The notes under the pieces: model-generated
Seen by the model: only the letters and a program-made list of their open reading frames with translations
What the model was told of the DNA's origin: nothing
Databases searched by the model: none
Origin: Candidatus Tidjanibacter faecipullorum
GTDB taxonomy: Bacteria > Bacteroidota > Bacteroidia > Bacteroidales > Rikenellaceae
Assembly (NCBI GenBank): GCA_019116245.1
Contig: DXCC01000032.1
Coordinates: 1-48,748, forward strand
DNA length: 48,748 bases
Reading direction: 5' to 3'
Part shown: positions 26,304 through 34,839 of the stretch, piece by piece
Position numbering within the stretch: the stretch's first letter is position 1
Layout: every line of letters begins with the position of its first letter
Program-made: the position numbers and the translations under genes

Positions 26304-26969
26304 TTACCGTTCCGCACGTTTCTGGCCGAAACGATACCCTACTCCGATGCTTACCGAATGGGGTAGCAGCGTCAGCAACGACCGGTTGGCATCCAGCACA
26401 TTCACCACATCGACCCGATAGCCCACCTGTATCTGTACGCCGCACGGCAATTCCACGCCCAGCATGGCGCCGACGGCCGAATTGCGGCTCTTCATGGCCG
26501 ACAGGGCAGACGGCCCCTTCTTGCGGTACAGATCCAGCCGGACATGGTCGTTGGTCAGCCAGGCGCAGTAGCCGAATTCGCCGACCATGCCGGCGCCCGC
26601 ATACCATTGCAGGGAGGCCATGCGCCACTGATAGCCCACATAGAAGGAGATCTCCTCGCCGCCGTACTGATAGGTGTTCGAAACATGCAGCACCTCCATC
26701 TTTGACCATTTGTAATGGAAGAGCAGTTCGCCCTACAGGAAAAAGTTTTCGGGCAAATCGAAGCGGACAAAGCCGCCCAGCGTGGCGCCGGGGCGCATGT
26801 GGCTGAAAACGACATTCGACTGTCGGACGATGAACCCCGACAGGTTGGCTTCGCTGCGCACACCCCACGACACGCGTGACTGGCCGTGCAGTGTGCCGCA
26901 GGCCAGCACCAGCAGCAGACCCAGGGCCAGCGACCGTGCGCTTCCTCTGCGCAAACTATTTGTATTCAT
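26304..26969 (-). pseudogene. outer membrane beta-barrel protein gene interrupted by an in-frame TAG
   Basis: The frame opens at 26969 with MNTNSLRRGSARSLALGLLLVL, a signal peptide. It runs to FDLPENFFL and meets TAG at 26733-26735. The same frame then continues without further stops to 26304 (GELLFHYKWSKMEVLHV to VSIGVGYRFGQKRAER). Together the parts make a 220-residue barrel-like protein. A single C-to-T change of a CAG glutamine codon would explain the stop. A second ATG at 26699 could give a signal-less fragment. It has its own -7 box and lies just before the frameshifted barrel gene. Confidence 0.75.
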
Positions 26970-27015
26970 GACAAACCGAACTTGTACGGACATCCGACGG
27001 GATGCATCCGACAGG

Positions 27016-27023
27016 CAAAAATA
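27016..27023 (-). promoter_or_regulatory. -7 box of the broken barrel operon
   Basis: The minus strand reads TATTTTTG, 46 bases before the ATG at 26969. It lies just downstream of the terminator of the B12 operon. Confidence 0.5.
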
Positions 27024-27068
27024 CGATTTTTTCGGCGAGCCTGCCTTCCGCCGAACCGGCAAAACGGA

Positions 27069-27107
27069 ATCCCCCGCGGTCGCACAACGCGGTACGGCGC
27101 GGGGGAT
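27069..27107 (-). terminator. terminator of the B12 uptake operon
   Basis: A 10-bp perfect stem (ATCCCCCGCG with CGCGGGGGAT) is followed on the minus strand by TCCGTTTTG. It lies 34 bases after the stop at 27141. Confidence 0.65.
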
Positions 27108-27140
27108 GCGTTCCGGCGTCCGGTACATGGAACCGGCGGG

Positions 27141-28880
27141 CTATTTCAGCAGATTGTAGTCGTAGATGCCGAACACCTCGGTGGAGACCTCGCCCAGCCA
27201 GCCGGCCTTGGCATTCACGCCGGTCTGCACCTTCACGAAATCAATGTAGCGAAGGTTGGCCGGACGGCCGTCATAGGTTACCGCATTGTCGATTTTGAAA
27301 TGGTTGGCGTTTACGCCGGCGTTGTGGTTGTCGTCGTCGCTGAGGCGGTCCGTCTGGCTGAAGTTGTCAGCATAGCCCCATTCGTAGTCCTGATTCTTCC
27401 AGAAGGTCTCCGACACCATCTCGGTGCGCGGCTTGAGTTTGCGCCCCACCAGCGTATAGGAGTCAGCCTCCACCCAGGCCGGATAGTAGTAGTCCTGCCG
27501 GTGGAACGAGGCCAGGTAGTCGATTTGTCCCGTATTGCCCTCGTTGTCGCTCCACGAAACGGGCTGGCCGGGAGCCTGGGGACGGTAGTAGGTCACGGCG
27601 TAGTCGCAGCGCGTCTCCGCCCCGCCCCACTCGCAGCCCTTCAGCTCGTACCAGGTGTCGTCCGGCAGTCCGTTGCCGTTCTCGTCCTGCATGACCCAGA
27701 CGATGCCGGGTTCGGATGAGTTCGTGAAGGAGTTGCCCTCCACGCGCAGGTTGTAGCCGCCGTCGTTCTCGATGCTGTGGTCGAATCCCACGACCAGACT
27801 GCCGCCGAAACCGCCGAGCGACACGTAGGCCTGCTCCGCCATGCGGCTGTCGGCATAGGCACACGCCTCGTCCATGGTCAGCGCGGTGTAGTGCTCGTTG
27901 ACGAACTGGCCGGGGGCGGCCGCAAAGGCATACACCCTGTTCCAGCCCGCCTGTCCGGAAGAGCTCCGACGATAGGTGCCTTCCGGCGGGCAGCAGTTCA
28001 CCGTGAAGGTCTGCGTACGCGTGGTGTAGGAGTTGGTCATGGTCACCTCCACGGTATGTTCGCCCTCCGCCGAGGGGGTATAGGCAAAGACGAAGGCCGG
28101 ATTGCCGCCCGCATAGCGGGTATCCACGGCGGTTGCTTCGGCCGGTTGGCCATCCACCGCGAACGTATAGGTGGCGTCAAAGGCATTTCCGACCGCGTAG
28201 GGACGGATAAACACCGTGCGTCCGAGCGACACGTTGTAGGTGGTCTGCTCGAACTGCCACGTGAAGGCCATCTGCTCCTGCGTGCAGACCCGCACCGTGA
28301 ACGACAGGGTGTCCGTACCGTCCTCGTTGGCGGCCGTAAAGGTTACGGCATACTCGCCGACCGTTTCGCCGACAAAGGTATAGAACTGATCGGTCGACAC
28401 CTCCACACCGTTCACCTGCCACGAGAAGGTGGAACCCTCGGCATTGTTGACGGCAGGCTGGAGGGGCAGCTCCTCGCCCTGCAGCAGCGAGAAGCCCTGC
28501 GGGGGCACGACAAAGGTGATGGTCGGGAATTTGAGCGGCGCCACGTCGATCCGGATCTCCAGCTGGGCCTGGCCGTGATCGGTGATGACCTCGAAGACCA
28601 GGTAGGCCGAGCCGGCCGTCACGCCGACATAGGTGAACGACAACTCCTCGCCCACCACCTCGCCGTCGAGCGTCCAGCGGTAGGTGGCATCCTCTCCCGC
28701 ATGCTCCACGATCGGTGTGATGGTCACCGGTTCGTTGACCTTGGTGCGGAAGATGGGCTCCTCCTGCTCCAGCGTGATGACGGGCGGTGCGGAGGAGCGG
28801 CGTCCCTCGATTTTCGTGCAGGAGCCCAGCATCGCAGCGACGGCCAGCTCCAGCAGCAACAGTTTGAAAAGGGTTTTCAT
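27141..28880 (-). CDS. PKD-like surface lipoprotein of the B12 operon (BtuH-like candidate)
   Basis: A 579-residue lipoprotein (MKTLFKLLLLELAVAAMLGSC, lipobox LGSC). Three immunoglobulin/PKD-type repeats follow at about residues 30-115, 115-200 and 200-295, each ending in a pattern like GxYxVTFTAxNEDG. The C-terminal domain starts at GWNRVYAFAAAPGQFVNE and has the blocks SLGGFGGSLVVGFDHSIEN, GNGLPDDTWYEL and FVKVQTGVNAKAGWLGEVST. The same domain recurs in the protein at 40819, also under a cobalamin riboswitch. Linkage to BtuB and BtuG suggests a surface B12-binding role similar to BtuH; that identity is inferred from context and needs a sequence comparison. It is last in the operon, 24 bases after the BtuG-like gene. 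Confidence 0.72.
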   Translation of the reverse strand: MKTLFKLLLLELAVAAMLGSCTKIEGRRSSAPPVITLEQEEPIFRTKVNEPVTITPIVEHAGEDATYRWTLDGEVVGEELSFTYVGVTAGSAYLVFEVITDHGQAQLEIRIDVAPLKFPTITFVVPPQGFSLLQGEELPLQPAVNNAEGSTFSWQVNGVEVSTDQFYTFVGETVGEYAVTFTAANEDGTDTLSFTVRVCTQEQMAFTWQFEQTTYNVSLGRTVFIRPYAVGNAFDATYTFAVDGQPAEATAVDTRYAGGNPAFVFAYTPSAEGEHTVEVTMTNSYTTRTQTFTVNCCPPEGTYRRSSSGQAGWNRVYAFAAAPGQFVNEHYTALTMDEACAYADSRMAEQAYVSLGGFGGSLVVGFDHSIENDGGYNLRVEGNSFTNSSEPGIVWVMQDENGNGLPDDTWYELKGCEWGGAETRCDYAVTYYRPQAPGQPVSWSDNEGNTGQIDYLASFHRQDYYYPAWVEADSYTLVGRKLKPRTEMVSETFWKNQDYEWGYADNFSQTDRLSDDDNHNAGVNANHFKIDNAVTYDGRPANLRYIDFVKVQTGVNAKAGWLGEVSTEVFGIYDYNLLK

Positions 28881-28904
28881 GACTATGGATCAATGTAGGG
28901 TTTG

Positions 28905-30080
28905 CTATTCCAGTTCGTCGAGCGGCACCAGCCTGCGGTCCGTAAAGACGATGTGGGCCGGGATGTCGCCGGTGGTGACGGACCATTTCCGCACGCCGTT
29001 CCGGTCGTAACAGTGGAGCCGGCCGGGGGTGACGTAGTCCTTGGCGTCGGTGACGAAAAATTCACCCGTGTCGGGATTGACGGCGATGCCGTAGGGGACG
29101 GTAATCTCCGCCTCCGTGCCGTCCGTGATGAAGTTGCGGGTCAGGATGGTCTTCGTGCGCGTATCCACGATGGCGTACGAGGTAGCGAAGGTCTCCGTGT
29201 ACCAGCTCCACTCCGTGCTGTAGACATAGAGCGAGTCGCCCGCCAGCGTCATGTTGGAGTTGGGCAGCAGATGGAATACGTCCGTCACCTTGTCCGTACG
29301 GCTGTCGATCACGTAGGTTTTGGAAGGGGTATCATAATAGTCGCCGCGCGAGGAGACCCAGATGTTGCCGTAGCGGTCGAGTTCCAGCCGGTGCAGATTG
29401 ACCGCCACGTCGATTTTCCGGATCTCCCGGAACGTATTCAGATCGATCACCGACACGGTACGGTCGTAGTCGGGCACGCGGTAGCCGCCCGAATTGGCCA
29501 CATAGAGCTTGTCGTCGACAACGACCATCTCCTCGGGCTGGTAGCCCACCACACAGGTGTCAATCACCTGCAGCGTGGTGGTATCGACCTTGGCCACATA
29601 GCCCAGCCGGGCGTTGGGGTCGATCTGCACGGGGCCCGCATAGGAGGAGACGTAGGCGTAGCCCTCCTTGAAGACGACGTAGCGACAGTTGGGAATCGAC
29701 ACGGTGGCCAGGTGGCGGGCCGTGGTCACGTCCATCACCTCGACAAAGTGGCTGCAGTTGATGACAGCGTAGAGCTTGTTGCCGTAGATCTGGATGTCGT
29801 TGCCCACGTCGCCCAGTTCGTGCTGGACGTCGGGGTTGCGTTCGGCAAAGATGTTGCGCGAATAGATGCCCGTTTCGTAGTCGTAGTAGTCGAGCGTCGC
29901 CTTGTTGCTGCCCATGTTGCCTTCGTTGAGCAGGAAAAAGCCCTTGACCGATCCGTCGAGGTGGGTGGGCGGCGTGACGGGAATCTGGGTCGACGGCAGC
30001 ACGGGTTCTCCCTTGCGGCAGGCCGCAAAGGGCAAGGCCACCAGACAGGCGATCAGCAGATAGCGCATGCTTCTTTTCAT
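28905..30080 (-). CDS. btuG: BtuG-type cobalamin-binding beta-propeller lipoprotein (DUF5074-like)
   Basis: A 391-residue lipoprotein starting MKRSMRYLLIACLVALPFAAC (lipobox FAAC). The mature protein opens GFFLLNEGNMGSNKATLDYYD and then repeats propeller-blade motifs (NKLYAVINCS, RYVVFKEGYAYVSSY, DKLYVANSGGY, YGNIWVSSRGD). This pattern belongs to the YncE/DUF5074 group that includes BtuG, the surface lipoprotein that captures B12 with very high affinity and caps BtuB. Its ATG overlaps the stop of the BtuB-like gene (ATGA), supporting a 1:1 complex. Confidence 0.85.
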   Translation of the reverse strand: MKRSMRYLLIACLVALPFAACRKGEPVLPSTQIPVTPPTHLDGSVKGFFLLNEGNMGSNKATLDYYDYETGIYSRNIFAERNPDVQHELGDVGNDIQIYGNKLYAVINCSHFVEVMDVTTARHLATVSIPNCRYVVFKEGYAYVSSYAGPVQIDPNARLGYVAKVDTTTLQVIDTCVVGYQPEEMVVVDDKLYVANSGGYRVPDYDRTVSVIDLNTFREIRKIDVAVNLHRLELDRYGNIWVSSRGDYYDTPSKTYVIDSRTDKVTDVFHLLPNSNMTLAGDSLYVYSTEWSWYTETFATSYAIVDTRTKTILTRNFITDGTEAEITVPYGIAVNPDTGEFFVTDAKDYVTPGRLHCYDRNGVRKWSVTTGDIPAHIVFTDRRLVPLDELE

Positions 30081-32179
30081 AACGTAAGACTCAGAATGAT
30101 TTTGAAATTGGTGCCCGGCATCGGATAACACTGCACGACCTCGTACTGCTGGTTGAAGAGGTTGTTCACCTCCAGGGCCACCCGCAGCGACATGTTTTTC
30201 AGGGCAATGTCGCGCGACAGGGCAATGTCGCTCGTGTACCACGGCTGGGCGTAGTTTTCGATCGTATTGGCGGCCTGTTCGTAGCGCTCGCCGGTGTAGA
30301 TGAAGCTGTAGTTCAGGTGCCATGCCCCGTAGCTGACGTTCACAATGGCCGAACCGCTGTTCCACGGGATGTAGGGAATCTGGTCGCCGTAGAAGGGGCT
30401 GGTCGGGTCGGTCAGATCCTGCGCCTGCTGGTAGGTATAGGAAAGGCGGGCATTCACGGCCCAGCGGCCCCGGGTCCAGCATCCGTCCAGCACCACGTCC
30501 ACCCCCTTGATCTCCACATAGCCGAGGTTGATCATCGTCCAGCGGAACTGGTTGGAGGTCGGCATGGCCACGATCTTGTTGTCCACCTGGTTGTAGTAGA
30601 CGTCGGCCTGGGCATTCAGCCCCAGCTCGCCTTCCCCGACGGGCCACGTCTTGCCGTAGGTCATGCCCAGGTCATACTGGGTGGTGTATTCCGGTTCCAG
30701 GCTGATGTTGCCGATGAAGGTGTAGTAGAGATCGTTGAACGTGGGCATCCGGAAGATGCGCTTGTAGAAGGCCCGGATCTGCCAGTCCTGTCCGGCCAGC
30801 GGGCGATAGGAGGCGACGAGGGTCGGAGTCAGCTTGTCCTTGTCGGCGGCCGCTTCCCCCTGCCGGCGGACGATGTCGGTCACGTGGGTGTAGAGCAGAC
30901 TCCCCTGCAGCGACACGCGCCGCAGCTGCAGGGAGGTGGCGGCAGCCGTCAGCACGGTCCACCGCTGCGGATAGACGAAATCGACCAGATCGGCATCCAG
31001 CGTGTTGAACTGGGCATCCACCGCCACATTGGCGCTCCACCACGGGGTGATGGAGAAGATGTTGGCCGCCGAGAGGTAGGCCTCCTGCTGGCGATAGCGG
31101 TTGTCGACATACATGGTGGTCACATCCAGCCGGGGATCGGAGAGGTAGTGGAGGAAGTCGTAGGCATACTTGCCCGTCACCTTGAGGGAGTAGAACGGCT
31201 TCAGCCGCTTGCGCAGGGCCCCCTGCAGGAAGAAGTTCGTGTCCCACTGGCGGTCCTGGTGACGGAACTTACCGGGTTCCTCGCGCACGACGGCCCCCGG
31301 GTAGCCCCGTTCCGAATCGTAGAAATAGGCCTTGGCCCGCCACTCCCCGTCGTTCAGGTCGCCGAACAGCGCCGCCTCGGCCCGGAAGAACCGTACGTCG
31401 CCGTTTTTGCGGACTTCGGTCGTGTCGTAGCCGTCCACCTTGGCGTAGCGGAACTTGTATTCGCCCGACGTGTAGAGATACTCCGCATTGAACGAGCCCC
31501 GCACCCGGTCACCGAACCGGTGTTCCCACAGTACGGAGGGGTCGATCGTCTTGAACGAACCGCCCTTGAGGGTAAACTTCAGGTTGTCGTTCCGCAGCGA
31601 ATCGAACACCGGACGGCGCGTCTCGAAATAGACGGCGCTGGCCGAAGCAAAATCCTTGGCCGTCTGGAAAATGGCACTCTTCTGGCCGTTGTAGATCGAA
31701 ACGGGCTCCATGTTGTCGAGCGAAAAGCGTCCCAGATCGACCACGCCGTTCTGGGCATTGCCGATCTGCACGCCATCGAAGAAGACGCCCACGTGCTGGC
31801 TGCCCATGCTGCGGATATTGACCGTCTTCAGACCGCCGATGCCGCCGTAGTCCTTGAGCTGCGCTCCCGAGAAATAGCGGATGGCATCGGCTATGCTGTA
31901 ACTGTTCAACTGGCGGAGCGTCTCGCCCTCGAGCGTCTGCGAGGAGATCACCTCGTTGCGACGCGGCGCGGTGACCACGATCTCCTCGATGCGCCGCTCG
32001 CCGGCTACCGACGTCCGGGACGAATCGGCCGGCTGCTGGGCGAAGGAAACGGCTCCCCACAACAGCCCCGGCACCGCGATCAGCCGCCGCACCCGATAAC
32101 GGAAACGGGAAGCCGTCCCTTTCGGACAGCTTCCCTCGTTCCGTCGTCTATGTCGGATTGTACTACGCATCATCCGCAT
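30077..32179 (-). CDS. btuB: BtuB-type TonB-dependent receptor for cobalamin
   Basis: A 700-residue outer membrane transporter. After an arginine-rich N-terminus and the signal segment RLIAVPGLLWGAVSFAQQ, a TonB-box-like EEIVVTAPRR precedes the plug (YSIADAIRYFSGAQLKDYGG, VNIRSMGSQHVGVFFDGVQIG). A large barrel follows, ending near VNNLFNQQYEVVQCYPMPGT. TonB energy drives B12 across the outer membrane. Position downstream of a cobalamin riboswitch and beside btuG fixes the substrate with good confidence. The start is uncertain: ATGs at 32179, 32173 and 32170 all give a long basic n-region. It is the only TonB receptor in the window. Confidence 0.9.
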   Translation of the reverse strand: MRMMRSTIRHRRRNEGSCPKGTASRFRYRVRRLIAVPGLLWGAVSFAQQPADSSRTSVAGERRIEEIVVTAPRRNEVISSQTLEGETLRQLNSYSIADAIRYFSGAQLKDYGGIGGLKTVNIRSMGSQHVGVFFDGVQIGNAQNGVVDLGRFSLDNMEPVSIYNGQKSAIFQTAKDFASASAVYFETRRPVFDSLRNDNLKFTLKGGSFKTIDPSVLWEHRFGDRVRGSFNAEYLYTSGEYKFRYAKVDGYDTTEVRKNGDVRFFRAEAALFGDLNDGEWRAKAYFYDSERGYPGAVVREEPGKFRHQDRQWDTNFFLQGALRKRLKPFYSLKVTGKYAYDFLHYLSDPRLDVTTMYVDNRYRQQEAYLSAANIFSITPWWSANVAVDAQFNTLDADLVDFVYPQRWTVLTAAATSLQLRRVSLQGSLLYTHVTDIVRRQGEAAADKDKLTPTLVASYRPLAGQDWQIRAFYKRIFRMPTFNDLYYTFIGNISLEPEYTTQYDLGMTYGKTWPVGEGELGLNAQADVYYNQVDNKIVAMPTSNQFRWTMINLGYVEIKGVDVVLDGCWTRGRWAVNARLSYTYQQAQDLTDPTSPFYGDQIPYIPWNSGSAIVNVSYGAWHLNYSFIYTGERYEQAANTIENYAQPWYTSDIALSRDIALKNMSLRVALEVNNLFNQQYEVVQCYPMPGTNFKIILSLTL

Positions 32180-32200
32180 GCGATTTTCGGATTCGCCGCA

Positions 32201-34255
32201 TTACAGGGCCATGAAGGTTTCGGAGAAACGATAGGCGAAATCGACTCCGGCCGGGCTGGCCTCATTGAAGTCGTACACCTGCACCGGCTCGCTGAGCGAA
32301 GCGGGGTTGAACACGCTGATGCGCGTGGTCATGTAGGCGATCGACTGCCCCACATAGATGTATCCCGTCGTGGGGTGAACACCCGGATAGCCGTAGATCG
32401 AATTGTAGCCGGAGAAGGTGATGTAGTCTCCCTCGAGGGTATGTGTCTCGTAGTTGAAGCGGTCCAGTGCCAGCATCGAGAAATCGCTGCCGGTTGCCAG
32501 GTAGAGATAGGGCTCCTTGAAGCTGGCGCACAGGTTGACCGAGGGCTGCCAGGTGGCCACGCTGAATGAGGCATCCTCGGGCAGTTCACACAGGTACACC
32601 GTCTGACCGTCGTGATCGATGCCGGTGATTTGGGCGCCGGCGGGAGCGCCGGCACTGTTCGGCGAACCGGTAAATTCACCCGACAGTACCACGTGGAAGT
32701 TGCCGTCGGCTCCCTTGGCCACGCCTTTTACCTGGCGGTTGGGGAAATCGACCCGTTTGACAATCTGCTCCGTAGCCGGATCGATGAAGACCAGCGCATT
32801 GGCCAGGGCCGCCACGATCTGGCCGCGGGAGGCCCACATGCGGCCCTTCAGCGCACCCTGTTCGGCAAACGTGCCGAAGGTGCCCGCGATGTCCTGCGAG
32901 GAGAGCGTACCGCTCTTCAGATCGAAGGTCTTGATGCCCGAATTGTATTCCATGGCCTCGTCCACATACTGGATGAAGGCCTTATCGCCGATGACGGCCA
33001 GATGCTGCGGACAGCCCAGGCTGCTCTTGGCGTGGTCGGCATTGAAATTCAGATCATTGTAGGCGTTCTGCAACTTCATCGTGTGGGCATCGCACACCGC
33101 GATCTGTCCGTCGCCGCCCCTCGAATTGCCGTTCTGGTTGAGCAGTACGATCCGGTCGCCGGCGATCCACATGTCCTGCAGCACATTGCCCGGCGAGCGG
33201 CCGTCGTTGGCCTCTTCATACACGTGTTCGTAGAAGCGGCCGTACTGGTCGATGTAGCACAGCGTACCGTTCTGGTTGCTCATGTTGCCCTCCATCACGA
33301 CGAAGGCGCCTTCCGGATGGGTGTAATCCACCACATAGACCTCCTGTACGGCCATCAGCGTCTGGCCGTTGTTCGAAAGGCCGATCACGGAAACCTTGCC
33401 GTCCAGTGCCGTGCCGGCCGAATAGGCGGCCGGAGCCGAGATCGTCACCGTAGCTGCCTTGTAGTCGAGCGATGCGGACCAGCCGGCCGGTGCGGCCAGC
33501 ACTTCGGCATACTGCATGCCTTCGAGGGTCAGCGATACGGTGGTTTGGGCGCCATAGCGCAGCGCCACGGGCAGCCCGTCCTCGGTAACGGCAAAGGCCA
33601 GTACGGCCCGGTCGATCGGCAGCGTGAGCTGCGTGCCGTTGGCCAGCGTGAAGATCACGCTACCCTCCTGCTCCGTTACGTTCTGGAAGAACGACGAATC
33701 GCCGTTGCCCGTAGCCTGAATGTTGCCCGGAATGCGCTCCGGTCCCGAGCCGTAGTCAACGGTCCAGTAGCCCTCGCTATCGACACCCATGACCGGAGTC
33801 ACGCCCGACGCACCATCCTTGCCGCTGACCGGCAGCTTGTTCGAGCCGTCCGTCAGCCAGTCGGTCTGACCGTCCGTCGTGATCGTCCAGTAGTAAACGC
33901 CGTCGGTATCCTGTTTGACGCCGATAACGGGAGCATCCTGGCCGTTGGCTCCGGTTTGGCCGTTCTGACCGTCCTTGCCGTTCTTGATGACGAGCGGCTC
34001 GGTGCGGCCGCTGATGGTCATTTCATAGCCGTCGGCCGTGGAGACAATCTCCGTGATGACACCGCCCTGCTGGAGCGTGGCGATGATGGTGTTCATCGAC
34101 TCGATGTCGCTGTTCATGGCTTTGACGGTCTTCTCCAGCGCCGTCAGACGGCCGTCGAGATCATCGACCTTGTTCCAAAGTTTGCTGTCGTCGTAACAGC
34201 CCGTCAGACCGAGCGCTACGGCCACGCAACAGAGGATCGTAAAGATTCTTTTCAT
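32201..34255 (-). CDS. DUF4988 stalk plus beta-propeller lipoprotein, first gene of the B12 operon
   Basis: A 684-residue lipoprotein (MKRIFTILCCVAVALGLTGC). The N-terminal 60 residues form a predicted coiled coil (KLWNKVDDLDGRLTALEKTV). Collagen-like glycine-rich turns follow (GKDGQNGQTGANGQDAP) with paired repeats of the type YYWTITTDG and GYWTVDYGSG. This is DUF4988-like and probably a trimeric stalk. From about residue 330 a propeller of the BtuG/DUF5074 type follows (GAFVVMEGNMSNQNGTLCYID, GNVLQDMWIAGDRIVLLNQNG). Start at 34255 because it gives the lipobox; the longer frame has no signal. It follows the riboswitch by about 300 bases. It probably binds corrinoids at a distance from the membrane (inference). 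Confidence 0.82.
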   Translation of the reverse strand: MKRIFTILCCVAVALGLTGCYDDSKLWNKVDDLDGRLTALEKTVKAMNSDIESMNTIIATLQQGGVITEIVSTADGYEMTISGRTEPLVIKNGKDGQNGQTGANGQDAPVIGVKQDTDGVYYWTITTDGQTDWLTDGSNKLPVSGKDGASGVTPVMGVDSEGYWTVDYGSGPERIPGNIQATGNGDSSFFQNVTEQEGSVIFTLANGTQLTLPIDRAVLAFAVTEDGLPVALRYGAQTTVSLTLEGMQYAEVLAAPAGWSASLDYKAATVTISAPAAYSAGTALDGKVSVIGLSNNGQTLMAVQEVYVVDYTHPEGAFVVMEGNMSNQNGTLCYIDQYGRFYEHVYEEANDGRSPGNVLQDMWIAGDRIVLLNQNGNSRGGDGQIAVCDAHTMKLQNAYNDLNFNADHAKSSLGCPQHLAVIGDKAFIQYVDEAMEYNSGIKTFDLKSGTLSSQDIAGTFGTFAEQGALKGRMWASRGQIVAALANALVFIDPATEQIVKRVDFPNRQVKGVAKGADGNFHVVLSGEFTGSPNSAGAPAGAQITGIDHDGQTVYLCELPEDASFSVATWQPSVNLCASFKEPYLYLATGSDFSMLALDRFNYETHTLEGDYITFSGYNSIYGYPGVHPTTGYIYVGQSIAYMTTRISVFNPASLSEPVQVYDFNEASPAGVDFAYRFSETFMAL

Positions 34256-34559
34256 TTGCGTTTGTCTTTTATTGTGAAACAATGCGTAGGCATCTTTCGC
34301 TGACAAACACGACTGACGGAAGAAGAGCAAGGCTTCGGACCCGTGACACGACCGGACCTGCCGCACCGCGGCAACCAGATATCCGGAGACGACAACCGAC
34401 CATTCGACCGTAATCGGGTTTGTCGCACGGAATTGCCGAACCGCTGCTGAAGACCGATTACGGAATTGCGAAACTGTAACTGAATATGGGTACTGTCCGA
34501 AAAACCGTCGTATCGGCTCTCATTCACCGTAAGAGCAAATCCGTGTCATCGACAGCAAA
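34256..34559 (-). other. leader between cobalamin riboswitch and first gene
   Basis: About 300 bases of transcribed leader without a convincing gene. It contains a 10-bp inverted repeat (CCGTAATCGG at 34408-34417 and its complement at 34454-34463) and two nearby copies of CGGAATTGC. An ATG-initiated frame at 34527-34252 covers most of it, but its composition does not look coding. Confidence 0.4.
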
Positions 34560-34760
34560 GGCAGGTCTTCTGACTTGTTCCTGTCTGGGCGCCTTCCCGA
34601 TTCGCTTGCGGAATCAGTGGCCAAGAATGCCCGGACCTGTTACGGGAGACGTCGTACGCCTCACCGGGAACTTACAGCAGCGGGAACTGTTGCCGATTCT
34701 CACGGCATTCCCTTTTAATCCTCGCCGCAGCCCCTTCCAGGGAGCGGCACCGGAACCGAT
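34560..34760 (-). promoter_or_regulatory. cobalamin riboswitch of the BtuB operon
   Basis: On the minus strand the B12-aptamer blocks occur in order: GGTTCCGGTGCC, GGATTAAAAGGGAA, GAGAATCGGCAACAG, CCCGCTGCTGTAA, and near the 3' end GTCAGAAGACCTGCC. TACCTTTG at 34767-34774 would start transcription at its 5' edge. Adenosyl- or other cobalamin binding should switch off the four downstream uptake genes. Confidence 0.93.
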
Positions 34761-34766
34761 GCGTTG

Positions 34767-34774
34767 CAAAGGTA
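34767..34774 (-). promoter_or_regulatory. -7 box ahead of the cobalamin riboswitch
   Basis: The minus strand reads TACCTTTG (TAnnTTTG), a few bases before the aptamer 5' end. Confidence 0.6.
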
Positions 34775-34839
34775 ATGTTTTTTTCAGAAACCAAGCGATC
34801 GGACCGTTTTTTTTGTCCGGACCGCCTGCGGAGCCGGTC

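Noticed and set aside
26733-26735. Amber codon considered as evidence for TAG recoding
   Set aside because: Other genes in the window show no pattern of internal TAG codons, so a simple nonsense change is more likely.
34252-34527. 91-codon minus-strand ORF in the first riboswitch leader
   Set aside because: No hydrophobic core or family pattern and no ribosome site; it overlaps the first gene out of frame.
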